NCBI RefSeq assembly: GCF_009829325.1
Contig: NZ_VUOS01000026.1
Span: 91,185-155,184 of the forward strand
Reading direction: 5' to 3'
Source of the DNA: Nocardia sp. CY41
GTDB lineage: Bacteria; Actinomycetota; Actinomycetes; Mycobacteriales; Mycobacteriaceae
Length of the DNA stretch: 64,000 nt
In this document: positions 41,938 through 50,113 of the stretch, in pieces
Position numbering within the stretch: position 1 is the stretch's first letter
Layout: every line of letters begins with the position of its first letter
Notes under the pieces: generated by a model
Database searches by the model: none
Seen by the model: only the letters and a program-made list of their open reading frames with translations
What the model was told of the DNA's origin: nothing
Position numbers and translations under genes: made by a program

Positions 41938-42326
41938 TCAACTGCCGAAAGACTCGGGCCCGAGTCGGCCCCAGGCGACGTAGGCAGCCAGGGCGAGGTA
42001 GGCGATGTTCAGCAGGATGAACTCGGCCTCGCCGTCGCGGAGATGAGTGATGATCGCGCCGATCATGAGCACGATCCAGCAGATGGCGGTCAGGTCACCG
42101 GCACCACTATCGGCGCGATGTCGAGCACGGCGGGCAGAATCAGCCCGGCGGCGGCCAGGATCTCGAGAACTCCGAGCGTCTTGACGAAGCCGGCGCCGAC
42201 CTGCCCGGTCCATCTGCCGCCAGGGGCCGCGGCCAGTTTCTGCTGGGGCACGAACGTCTTGGTGATGCCGCTGCCCAAGGCGACGGCGGCCAGCAGTCCG
42301 GCAGTGATCCACAGCGTGAGGTTCAT
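41938..42326 (-). pseudogene. DoxX family membrane protein, frameshifted
   Basis: The first 79 codons from ATG 42326 (good GAGGAG upstream) encode a DoxX-like protein (MNLTLWITAGLLAAVALGSGITKTF, VKTLGVLEILAAAGLILPAVLDIAPIVVPVT) and then hit TGA. The rest (AICWIVLMIGAIITHLRDGEAEFILLNIAYLALAAYVAWGRLGPESF) is intact in another frame down to 41938. The break coincides with a tandem GGTCA-GGTCA on the + strand (42088-42097). Removing one repeat restores a normal ~120-aa DoxX frame. Confidence 0.85.
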
Positions 42327-42514
42327 GGAGCGCTCCTCGTCGAGTTCTCGGCGACCCCGGTTCGGAACCGGGTCCGCGTTCGGTCGTGCATCAGACACCG
42401 GCGGCCCGATCCCTGTAACACCCCGATCACATGATGTGCGCCATAGGCGCATGCCACCCGACTGCTCTCGCCGCAGCTCTGCGACGGGGCTCGAATGGGC
42501 GAGCCCCAGGCGGC

Positions 42515-43030
42515 TCACCGGATCATTTCGCCGGCGAGGCGGTGCAGATAGACGGCGAATCGGTGGCGGTCCCCTTCGCTCCAGGTCGCGGTGAGCTGGG
42601 CGAAGCACTGGCGTTGCCAGTCGTGGGATGCGGCCAACAGCTCCTGTCCGCTGCCGGTGAGTTGCAAGACGACTCGGCGACGGTCATGCGTGGAGGCATC
42701 GCGGGACAGGTACCCGGCCGCCACGGCGTCACGCACCATGCGGCTGGCGCCGGAATGGTCGAGACCGAGCTGTTCGGCAACGTCGGTGACGGTGGCCTCG
42801 GCGTCCGACCGCAGCGCGGCCGCGACGGCTTCCACCACCTGGATGTGCTGCACGCGCCGCGACTCTCCGTCCGATTCCCGGGGCGCTGCCATGAGTGCCT
42901 GACTGCTCCAGCGGCGCGACCAGAAGCGGACCAGCCGGAATAGCGCCGGGCCACCGTCGACCCCACTGCCCGAGCCGGGCACTGCGGGAGAGGCGGTGGC
43001 ATGAGTACTTCGGGTGTCGCGCGTGTCCAC
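42515..43030 (-). CDS. MarR-family regulator
   Basis: A ~171-aa winged-helix protein. An N-terminal dimerisation helix (LFRLVRFWSRRWSS) is followed by the HTH (VQHIQVVEAVAAALRSDAEATVTDVAEQLGLDHSGASRMVRDAVAAGYLSRDAS), the wing (DRRRVVLQLTGSG) and a C-terminal helix. The start is uncertain: GTG 43030 is taken because the upstream ATG at 43057 lies inside the palindromic operator. It faces a VOC gene, and the two share an 18-bp-arm palindrome. Ligand unknown. Confidence 0.8.
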   Translation of the reverse strand: MDTRDTRSTHATASPAVPGSGSGVDGGPALFRLVRFWSRRWSSQALMAAPRESDGESRRVQHIQVVEAVAAALRSDAEATVTDVAEQLGLDHSGASRMVRDAVAAGYLSRDASTHDRRRVVLQLTGSGQELLAASHDWQRQCFAQLTATWSEGDRHRFAVYLHRLAGEMIR

Positions 43031-43038
43031 CCTCGATA

Positions 43039-43081
43039 CTGTATGCGATACGCACATGTATTGTGTGCGTATCGCATACAG
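43039..43081. promoter_or_regulatory. Perfect 18-bp inverted repeat, MarR operator
   Basis: CTGTATGCGATACGCACA (43039-43056) is followed after 7 bases by its exact complement (43064-43081). The dyad lies between the MarR gene and the divergent VOC gene and covers the likely promoter of both. Within each arm, GTATGCGATAC is itself nearly palindromic, so two MarR dimers may bind side by side. Confidence 0.85.
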
Positions 43082-43117
43082 GTGACCATTTTCGGGTCCG
43101 CTACACAGGAGACGGCG

Positions 43118-43489
43118 ATGTCCATCGTTCTCAATCACACGATCGTCCCGGCGACCGATAAGCATTCCTCCGCAATATTTTTCGCTGAGCTCATGGGGCT
43201 GGCGGTATCCGCTCCGAGCGGGCCGTTCATGCCCGTGAGAGTCAATGACGATCTGACGTTCGACTTCGACGATCGTGGGCGGGTCGAGCCCGGTCATTAC
43301 GCCTTCCTCGTCGATGACGACACCTTCGACGCCGTGCTCGGGCGGCTGACGACGTGGCCCGCGGTCGAGTACGGCTCCGGCCCGGAACACGGATGGGATC
43401 GGCAGATCAACCATCTGGCCGGCGGGCGTGGGGTCTACGTTCGCGACCCCGACGGCCACAGCTACGAGCTGTTCACCGCCGTTCCCTGA
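43118..43489 (+). CDS. VOC family protein
   Basis: A 123-aa glyoxalase-fold protein: VLNHTIVPATDKHSSAIFFAELMGLAV, then LTFDFDD, HYAFLVDDDTFDAVLGRL and GVYVRDPDGHSYELFTAVP. The His at HTI, the HYAF His and the Glu of YELF are positioned like metal ligands. ATG 43118 follows CAGGAG at 6 bases. It is controlled by the large palindrome upstream and probably acts on the compound sensed by the adjacent MarR protein. Confidence 0.85.
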   Translation: MSIVLNHTIVPATDKHSSAIFFAELMGLAVSAPSGPFMPVRVNDDLTFDFDDRGRVEPGHYAFLVDDDTFDAVLGRLTTWPAVEYGSGPEHGWDRQINHLAGGRGVYVRDPDGHSYELFTAVP

Positions 43490-43613
43490 ACGCGCCTTCG
43501 ACAGAATCGAGTAACACTGCCCCATCGCCACCAGGTACGACGAACTCGCTCTCACGTACCGTGCAGGGCTTCTCTCGTCATCGGTCGAACGGCCCGGCAA
43601 GTGGGATACACAC

Positions 43614-44585
43614 TCAGTGCCGTCGTCGATCTTCGGAAGAGACTGCCTCGGTGACACGGTCTGCCAGTGCACGCAAGTGGGCGATGAGTTCGGGGGGTTC
43701 GTGGACTCGGAATCCGAAGCCGAAGAGCCCTATTTAAACAGCCAATTCGTCGAGCGAGTTGGAGCCGGTGTGCAGCAGGCAGTGTCCGTCATCGATCGCC
43801 TCGACGAGACCGACGGTGGGTGCGATGCGTGCGGCGGCCACGGTTGCGGGTACGTCGAGGGTGATGCGTGCCCGGTACCGGTAAGGGGCGGTGCTGACGC
43901 CGTGGGATACGAAATCGGCCAGGCCCGGCTCCGGCGCCTCGCGCGGCCTGAACCGCGGGCCGTTCGGTACGCGCGGACGCAGGCGGTCGACACGGTATGT
44001 GCGCCAATCGGCCCGATCGACGTCCCAGCCGACCAGGTACCAGTGCCGGCCGGTGTGCACGAGCCGATGCGGTTCTGCCGCCCGGCGGATTTCGGTCCCA
44101 CTGTGCGTGCGGTAGTCGAAGCGGAGCTGTTCGCGGTCGCGGATCGCGGCGGCGATAGCGGTCAGCACGTCCGGGTCCACCGCCGGGGTTCCGGCCGGCA
44201 GGCTGACGGTGGCGGCCTGCAGGGCCGATACGCGGTGGCGCAGGCGGGTCGGAAGGATCCGCTCCAGTTTGGCCAGCGCCCGCAGCGAACTCTCCTCGAT
44301 GTCTGCGATGGTCCCACCCGCCGCGGTGCGCAGCCCGAGGACGACGGCGACGGCCTCGTCATCGCTCAACAGCAGCGGGGGCAGCTGCGCTCCCGCGCCC
44401 AATCGGTATCCGGCCGCGCCCGCGACCGCGTGCACGGGATAGCCGAGGGTGCGCAGCTTGCCGATGTCGCGGCGGACGGTCCGCACATCGACCCGCAAGC
44501 GTTCGGCGAGTTCGGCGCCGGTCCAGTCGCGGGGCGTCTGCAATAGCGACAACAGGTCGAGCAGTCTGGCCGAGGTTTCCAACAC
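43614..44585 (-). pseudogene. WYL-domain regulator (YafY type) with frame-disrupted 3' end
   Basis: From GTG 44585 the frame encodes 283 aa. The N-terminal HTH is SARLLDLLSLLQTPRDWTGAELAERLRVDVRTVRRDIGKLRTLG, and the WYL domain has RHWYLVGWDVDRADWRTYRVDRL. A stop at 43734-43736 ends it after LDELAV. The expected C terminus, GFRVHEPPELIAHLRALADRVTEAV, is still present in another frame down to TGA at 43614-43616. The break is at an odd AT-rich TTTAAATAG. The shortened protein may still bind DNA. Confidence 0.65.
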
Positions 44586-44604
44586 ACCGAAATTCTGCCC
44601 GAAA

Positions 44605-44638
44605 CCTAGGACGGAAGGTGTCCTAGGTCGATCCTAGG
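44605..44638. promoter_or_regulatory. Triple CCTAGG operator
   Basis: CCTAGGAC (44605-44612) and GTCCTAGG (44620-44627) form a perfect 8-bp inverted repeat with a 7-base spacer. A third CCTAGG follows at 44633-44638, 10 bases before the epoxide hydrolase ATG. The array lies between the divergent WYL regulator and the hydrolase and is the likely WYL binding site. Confidence 0.7.
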
Positions 44639-44647
44639 GTGATTTCC

Positions 44648-45784
44648 ATGAGCACAGAGATCACTCCCTTCCGAATCGACGTCCCCCAAGAGCAGCTCGA
44701 CGATTTGAATCGACGGCTCGATGCCACCCGCTGGCCCGATTCGGCCCCGGGGGCGGGCTGGGCGCAAGGCATTCCACTCGACTACACCAGGGAACTGGCC
44801 GACTATTGGCGCAACACCTACGACTGGCGCGCCCAAGAGGCCCGGCTGAACTCCTTCCCGCAGTTCCGTACCGAGATCGACGGCCACCATGTGCATTTCA
44901 TCCACGTCCGTTCGGCTGAGCCCGACGCGCTGCCGCTGGTGCTCACACACGGATGGCCCGGCTCGATCGTGGAGTTCCTCGACGTGATCGGGCCGCTGAC
45001 CGACCCGGTGGCGCACGGCGGCAACGCCGAGGACGCCTTTCACGTCGTGGTGCCGACCATCCCCGGGTACGGGTTGTCCGGCCCCGCGGTGGGCTGGTCG
45101 ACCACGCGGGCCGCCCGGGCCTGGGCGGTGCTGATGGCTCGCCTCGGCTACGACAGGTACGCCGCCCACGGTGAAGACACCGGCGCAGCCATTTCCCGTG
45201 AGCTGGCGGCGATCGATGCCGAGCACGTCGTCGCCGTACACCTGACGGATATGGCCTCGGCCACCCTCGAGACGGCCGACCCCGGCGATCCGGCCGAACA
45301 GCGTGCCGTCGAGCTGGCTCGCCGCTACGAGTACGAACTCGGCGCGTACGCGATGCTGCAAGCCACCCGCCCGCAGACGCTGTCCTACGCGCTCACCGAT
45401 TCACCGGTCGCGCAATTGGCCTGGATCGTCGAACGATTCAAGGACTGGACAGATTCCACGAACGCTCCCGAGGACGCCGTCGACCGCGACGCGATGCTGA
45501 CCAACGTCATGATCTACTGGCTCAACGGCACCGCGGGCTCCTCGGCACGCTACTACTACGAGGGCGCCGCCACCTGGGGAACGCCCGAGCCCTACACCGC
45601 CGTTCCGGTCGCCGTAGCAGTTCTGCCGCACAACATCGGGGCCCCGGTGCGCCGCATCGCCGAACAGAACCACAACATCGTGCGGTGGACCGAATTCGAC
45701 CGGGGCGGCCACTTCGCCGCCATGGAAGAACCCGACCTCATCATCGGCGACCTGCGCGCCACATTCAGCGCCTATCGCAAGTAG
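44648..45784 (+). CDS. Epoxide hydrolase (alpha/beta hydrolase)
   Basis: A 378-aa protein of the microsomal epoxide hydrolase type. The EHN N-terminal cap segment (ITPFRIDVPQEQLDDLNRRLDATRWPD) precedes the alpha/beta hydrolase core. HGWPGS supplies the oxyanion hole and AAHGEDTGAAIS holds the nucleophilic Asp. NDGTAG-like NGTAGSSARYYYE and the final RGGHFAAMEEP with catalytic His follow. It opens epoxides to diols. ATG 44648 is used (GTG 44639 possible). It is divergent from, and probably controlled by, the WYL regulator. Confidence 0.85.
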   Translation: MSTEITPFRIDVPQEQLDDLNRRLDATRWPDSAPGAGWAQGIPLDYTRELADYWRNTYDWRAQEARLNSFPQFRTEIDGHHVHFIHVRSAEPDALPLVLTHGWPGSIVEFLDVIGPLTDPVAHGGNAEDAFHVVVPTIPGYGLSGPAVGWSTTRAARAWAVLMARLGYDRYAAHGEDTGAAISRELAAIDAEHVVAVHLTDMASATLETADPGDPAEQRAVELARRYEYELGAYAMLQATRPQTLSYALTDSPVAQLAWIVERFKDWTDSTNAPEDAVDRDAMLTNVMIYWLNGTAGSSARYYYEGAATWGTPEPYTAVPVAVAVLPHNIGAPVRRIAEQNHNIVRWTEFDRGGHFAAMEEPDLIIGDLRATFSAYRK

Positions 45785-45899
45785 GGCGGGTATCGGTGTC
45801 ACTTCCGCAGACGGTTGGCGAGGGCGGGAATCTTGGGCAACCTTTCACCATGACGGAAGGGGCTCCGTACACGACGCCGGGCGGCACGCCCTTCCAACT

Positions 45900-45915
45900 T
45901 GAATCAGATGATTCA
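45900..45915. promoter_or_regulatory. 7-bp dyad between convergent genes
   Basis: TGAATCA-GA-TGATTCA is a perfect inverted repeat. It lies just past the ends of the epoxide hydrolase and the OtsB1-like gene, where no promoter is expected. It may be a stray operator or a leftover of a lost regulator gene. Confidence 0.35.
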
Positions 45916-45933
45916 TGTTGTGAGCCGCAGATG

Positions 45934-48900
45934 TCAACGGGGATCCGGGGTCGGTCGTCTCGACCACTCGGTCACCGAGCCGACCTCCCGCTGAGGCGCC
46001 GCTTCCGAGTCCAGCGGCAACCGGAGCGTCTTTCCCGCCTCGAGTCGTGCGGTCTGATCCCGGCAGATGATTTCGATCGGCGGCGCCACGCCGGGATCGG
46101 AGTTGACCTCCACGCCGTGCCCGCTGACGCGCACGCTCAGCCGATGACCGCGGTAGATCATCGGGAACGACAAAGCGCCCAGCGATTGCGGCCAGTACGG
46201 GCAGAACACGAGGCGATCCTGGCGCAGTTCCATCCCGGTGAAGCAGCGTTGCAGCAGGTCGACACTGCCCGCCATCGCCGCGAGGTGAATGCCCTCCGCG
46301 GTGGTCCCGCCCTGGATGTCGGCGACGTCGGAACCGAGCACCAGATCGAAGAATTCCACGGCGCGATCCCGGTTGGCCCGCGCCAGCACCCAGGCATGCA
46401 CGAGCGCGCTGAGTGTGGAGCCGTGCGAAGTGCGTGCCAGGTAGTAGTCGATGGTCCGCGGAATCATCTCCCCTGGCAGCTCATACCCGAGCTGTCCCAG
46501 CAGCTCTCGCAGTTCGTCGGCCGACAACAGATAGAACAACATCAGCACATCCGCCTGTTTGGCGGCCCGATAGCGGTTGACGTCGTCGCCCTCGGCCTCG
46601 AGGATCCGGTCCAGCCGCTGGATGTCGCCATAGCGGCGGCGGTAGTGCTCCCAATCCAGTTCGGCCAGTAGCGCATATCCTTCGAACTGGCTGATGACGC
46701 CGTCGTGGAACGGGACATACATGCGCCGGGCGACGTCCTGCCAGTGCCGCTGCTCCGAGGGCTGCACCGACAGCGTCTCCAGCAATTCCGACCGCTCGCG
46801 TGGGGCCAGGACAGCCAGCGCGTCGGTGGCCCGCAAAATCACCCAGGCGGCCATGACGTTGGTGTAGGCGTTGTTGTCGATACCGGCCTCGGGCGCCTCG
46901 GGATAGCCGGAGTGGAACTCGTCGGGGCCGATCACACCGCGGATGACGTAGCGGCCACGCTCGGGGTCGAACTCCGCCAGGCTCGACCAGAACCGCGCGA
47001 CCTCCACCAGCAGTTCCGCGCCGCATTCGACGAGGAATTCGAGGTCGCCGGTGGCCTGGTAGTACTGCCAGACGTTGTAGGCGATCGCGATCCCGATGTG
47101 GTGGGCGCGGCGGCTGGGATCCGGATTCCACCGCCCCGACAGCGGATTCAGGTGCAACCGCTGGCTCTCTTCGCGCCCGTCGCTGCCGGACTGCCATGGG
47201 AACATCGCCCCGGCCAGCCCCGCCTCCATCGCTGCTCGCCGCGCCTCGGGCAGGCGGCGATAGCGGTAGCGCAGCAACGAACGAGTCGTGTTCGGAAAGC
47301 GCGGATTCAGCACCGGGAACACGAACAGGTCGTCCCAGAACACATGGCCGCGATAGGCCTCACCGTGCAGGCCGCGCGCGGGCACCCCGACATCGAGATC
47401 CGCGGTGTTCGGCGACAATGTCTGCATCAAATGCAGAAGATGCAGGCGCACGATCCGGGCCGACTGTTCGCTACCGTCGAGATCGATCCGCAGCCGCGCC
47501 CACAAATGCTCCCAGGCGACGGCATGTCCCTCGAACAGATCCGCGTATCCCCCGACGGTATCGATCCAGCGCGTGGCTTCGTCGTCCGGCGCGGCGGCCG
47601 CCCCATCGCGCCCGGTGAACACGGCGACGATCTTCTCCATGGTCACCGATTCGCCGGTTGCGAGGGCCACGGTGAATTCGTGTCCGATCCGGCCGTCCTC
47701 CCGGAATGCCTCGCTCGTCGCGTCGACGGGCTCCCGGCCGCGGCGCAGAACGGTGCTGGTCGCGACGGCCACCGGTATGCCCGAGGCGGAGGTCCGCACC
47801 GCGAGCAGCACCGATTTCTCGGACAGGTGGACGGCACGCTCGGGCACCAGGTGGACATCCGACAGCTCCCGGTACCGCTGCACCAGCCGATTGCGTACCG
47901 AGCCGTCGACCGCCGAGCGGAGGGTGAGTGCCCCCGCCCAGTTCTCGGCGGTGATCGTGATCGCGAGCGCGCCCAGGTGCGGCCGATGCATGGCGGCGAA
48001 GCGGCGCTGCGTCACCGCGGTGATCCGTCCCGAATGATCGCGAAACCGCACGTGCCGCGTCAGTTCCGCATGGCGTAGATCGAATTCTTGCCGGTAGTCC
48101 AGCAACTCGGCCGAATCGAGATCGAACCAGTCGTCCCCTTCGATCCGGAAGGTCACGGGTAGCCAGTTCGGCAGATTGACCAGACTCTCGTTGTCGATCA
48201 TGTGACCGGAGATCGTGTCGCGAAGGCGGTTGTAGACCCCGGCGACATAGGTGCCCGGGTAGTGGACCGCCCCCGCCCCGCATTCCGGCGCGGCGCCACG
48301 GGTAGCGAAGTAGCCGTTGCCGACCGTGCACAGTGCCTCGCGGAGCTTCTCCCGGCTCGGGTAGTAACCGTCGAAGCGCAGCGTCCACGACTCCGGCACT
48401 GCCGCAACCGTTTCGGTGCGCAGCCGGCGGACCAGTCGATCGAGGAAGTCGCGAACCCGCTCCGGCCCGGCTATCGCGAATCGGGCAGCGGTGTGCCTGT
48501 CACCGTTCTCGTCGTGGCGCACCACGATGGCGAGGCCATCGGATTCGACCGCGTCGAAGGCGTCCTCGTCGGTCAGATCGTCACCGAGGTAGATCGGCAG
48601 CGCCGGGGCGGCGAGATGGTCGAGAATCCACCGCACCGCGGTGCCTTTGTCCCAGTCCACGTCCGGGCGCAGTTCGGCGACGCGGCGGCCGTGGGTCACG
48701 CGCAGCCGTGCCGCGTGTCCTTCCTCGTGCACCGCTGCGACCACTGCGCCGACCTCTTCCGCCGCCACGTTGCGGTAGTGCACGGCGACCGCGAACCGCT
48801 TGTGCTCGACCAGAACTCCGGGGACCTCCCGCAATCGACGGCGTAGTGCACCGGCTGCCGCGGCGAGCGCCGCTTCGGCGCCGGGCGCGGCATCATGCAC

Positions 48901-49953
48901 GTGACGGGTGCCGTCCGGGGCCATCAGATCGAAGCCGTGGCTGCCCGCGTACCAGATCCCGCCGACGCCGACGCGGGCACGCAGATCGGCGAGATCGCGA
49001 CCGCTGACGACCGCGACCGGACATTGCGCGGACAGTTCCCGCAGCGCGTCCGCCGCACCGGCCACGGGTTGCGCGGCGGCGGGATCGGCGACGATATCCG
49101 CCAGGGTGCCGTCGAAATCCAGCAGGACCGCGACCCTCCCGGCACCGAGGCGCTCGGCGATTCCCGCCCGGTCCGCCCCGACATCCGGAACCTCCGACAT
49201 TCGCCGGAAGCCCCCGCGCAGCCGCACCCGGGACAGGTCGTCGATGACGACGTCGGCTCCGCGCGCCAGCAGCCGATCCGTGTTCGCCCGCCGGTCGACC
49301 CCGATGACCAACGCGAAGCCGCCGCTGCGACCGGCCGCGACGCCTGCCTCGGCATCCTCCACGACAACCGTCCGATCCGGCTCGGCGCCCAACCGGCGCG
49401 CGGCCTCGAACAACATCGCCGGATCGGGCTTTCCCGGTAGGCGCAACCGCTCGGCATCGTTGCCGTCCACCCGGACCGTGAACAAGCCGGCGACCCCGGC
49501 GGCGGTGAGCACTTGCGCGCAATGCCGGCTGGCGGAGAAGACGCCGGTGCCGATTCCCGCCTCGTTCAGGCGGCGAACCAGGTCGGCGGTGGACGCGAAT
49601 ACCCGGACACCGTCCCGCGCGACGCGCTCGAGAAAATGCCGATCCTTGCGATTCCCGAGCCCGCAGACCGTTTCGGCCGTCTCCGGATCGGTGGCGGCAC
49701 CCCACGCCAGGGCGATGCCGCGCGCGGCGAGGAAGTCCGCCACGCCCTCGTAGCGGGGTTTGCCGTCGACGAAGCGCAGGTAGTCGGTCTCGGTGAACGG
49801 TGAACGGTCTTGTCCGGCCCCGGCCGGGCGGCTGGTGAGGAAATCGTCGAACAGTTCCGTCCACGCCGCGGCGTGCATCGACGCGGTGTCGGTCACCACC
49901 CCGTCCATATCGAAGATCACCGCGTCGTGGCGGCGTGAATCAATCTGCGGCAT
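45934..49953 (-). CDS. otsB1: OtsB1-like three-domain protein: HAD phosphatase, trehalose-phosphatase-like, GH65
   Basis: A 1339-aa protein colinear with mycobacterial OtsB1 (Rv2006, about 1327 aa). Residues 1-245 are a beta-phosphoglucomutase-like HAD domain (FDMDGVVTDT, Asp15/Asp17). Residues ~275-510 are a trehalose-6-phosphate-phosphatase-like HAD domain (LLDFDGTLAD, Asp279/Asp281; LGDDLTDEDAF). Residues ~520-1330 are a GH65 disaccharide-phosphorylase domain with FWDDLFVFP and catalytic Glu1012 in VIGPDEFHSG. Together these could phosphorolyse a disaccharide and process the sugar phosphate. It is divergent from the Acg gene across DosR-box-like sites. Confidence 0.88.
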   Translation of the reverse strand: MPQIDSRRHDAVIFDMDGVVTDTASMHAAAWTELFDDFLTSRPAGAGQDRSPFTETDYLRFVDGKPRYEGVADFLAARGIALAWGAATDPETAETVCGLGNRKDRHFLERVARDGVRVFASTADLVRRLNEAGIGTGVFSASRHCAQVLTAAGVAGLFTVRVDGNDAERLRLPGKPDPAMLFEAARRLGAEPDRTVVVEDAEAGVAAGRSGGFALVIGVDRRANTDRLLARGADVVIDDLSRVRLRGGFRRMSEVPDVGADRAGIAERLGAGRVAVLLDFDGTLADIVADPAAAQPVAGAADALRELSAQCPVAVVSGRDLADLRARVGVGGIWYAGSHGFDLMAPDGTRHVHDAAPGAEAALAAAAGALRRRLREVPGVLVEHKRFAVAVHYRNVAAEEVGAVVAAVHEEGHAARLRVTHGRRVAELRPDVDWDKGTAVRWILDHLAAPALPIYLGDDLTDEDAFDAVESDGLAIVVRHDENGDRHTAARFAIAGPERVRDFLDRLVRRLRTETVAAVPESWTLRFDGYYPSREKLREALCTVGNGYFATRGAAPECGAGAVHYPGTYVAGVYNRLRDTISGHMIDNESLVNLPNWLPVTFRIEGDDWFDLDSAELLDYRQEFDLRHAELTRHVRFRDHSGRITAVTQRRFAAMHRPHLGALAITITAENWAGALTLRSAVDGSVRNRLVQRYRELSDVHLVPERAVHLSEKSVLLAVRTSASGIPVAVATSTVLRRGREPVDATSEAFREDGRIGHEFTVALATGESVTMEKIVAVFTGRDGAAAAPDDEATRWIDTVGGYADLFEGHAVAWEHLWARLRIDLDGSEQSARIVRLHLLHLMQTLSPNTADLDVGVPARGLHGEAYRGHVFWDDLFVFPVLNPRFPNTTRSLLRYRYRRLPEARRAAMEAGLAGAMFPWQSGSDGREESQRLHLNPLSGRWNPDPSRRAHHIGIAIAYNVWQYYQATGDLEFLVECGAELLVEVARFWSSLAEFDPERGRYVIRGVIGPDEFHSGYPEAPEAGIDNNAYTNVMAAWVILRATDALAVLAPRERSELLETLSVQPSEQRHWQDVARRMYVPFHDGVISQFEGYALLAELDWEHYRRRYGDIQRLDRILEAEGDDVNRYRAAKQADVLMLFYLLSADELRELLGQLGYELPGEMIPRTIDYYLARTSHGSTLSALVHAWVLARANRDRAVEFFDLVLGSDVADIQGGTTAEGIHLAAMAGSVDLLQRCFTGMELRQDRLVFCPYWPQSLGALSFPMIYRGHRLSVRVSGHGVEVNSDPGVAPPIEIICRDQTARLEAGKTLRLPLDSEAAPQREVGSVTEWSRRPTPDPR

Positions 49954-50007
49954 TCCCGGCACACCGTTACCCACAGTCCCAGCCTGACCGAACCGCGGGC
50001 GCCGCGT

Positions 50008-50027
50008 CCAGGGACGAAAGTCCGCAA
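50008..50027. promoter_or_regulatory. DosR-box-like site
   Basis: CCAGGGACGAAAGTCCGCAA keeps the GGGAC-N-WWAGTCC core of the mycobacterial DosR box (TTSGGGACTWWAGTCCCSAA). It lies between the divergent OtsB1-like and Acg genes, 54 bases from the former and about 87 from the latter. Confidence 0.7.
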
Positions 50028-50060
50028 CAGCCGCGTGACATGGGGCCACCAGCGGCGAAA

Positions 50061-50080
50061 TCGGGGACCAACGACTCCTT
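50061..50080. promoter_or_regulatory. Second, weaker DosR-box-like site
   Basis: TCGGGGACCAACGACTCCTT holds a good GGGGAC left half and a degenerate right half. It lies 34 bases before the Acg start and 34 bases centre-side of the stronger box, in the tandem arrangement common at DosR promoters. Confidence 0.5.
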
Positions 50081-50113
50081 TCCCCTCGGCGACGGACACC
50101 TAGCGTCGGCCAT

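Noticed and set aside
45850..45960. Short + strand ORF starting MTEGAPYTTPGG
   Set aside because: It runs into the 3' end of the OtsB1-like gene, has no family and no continuing coding pattern.
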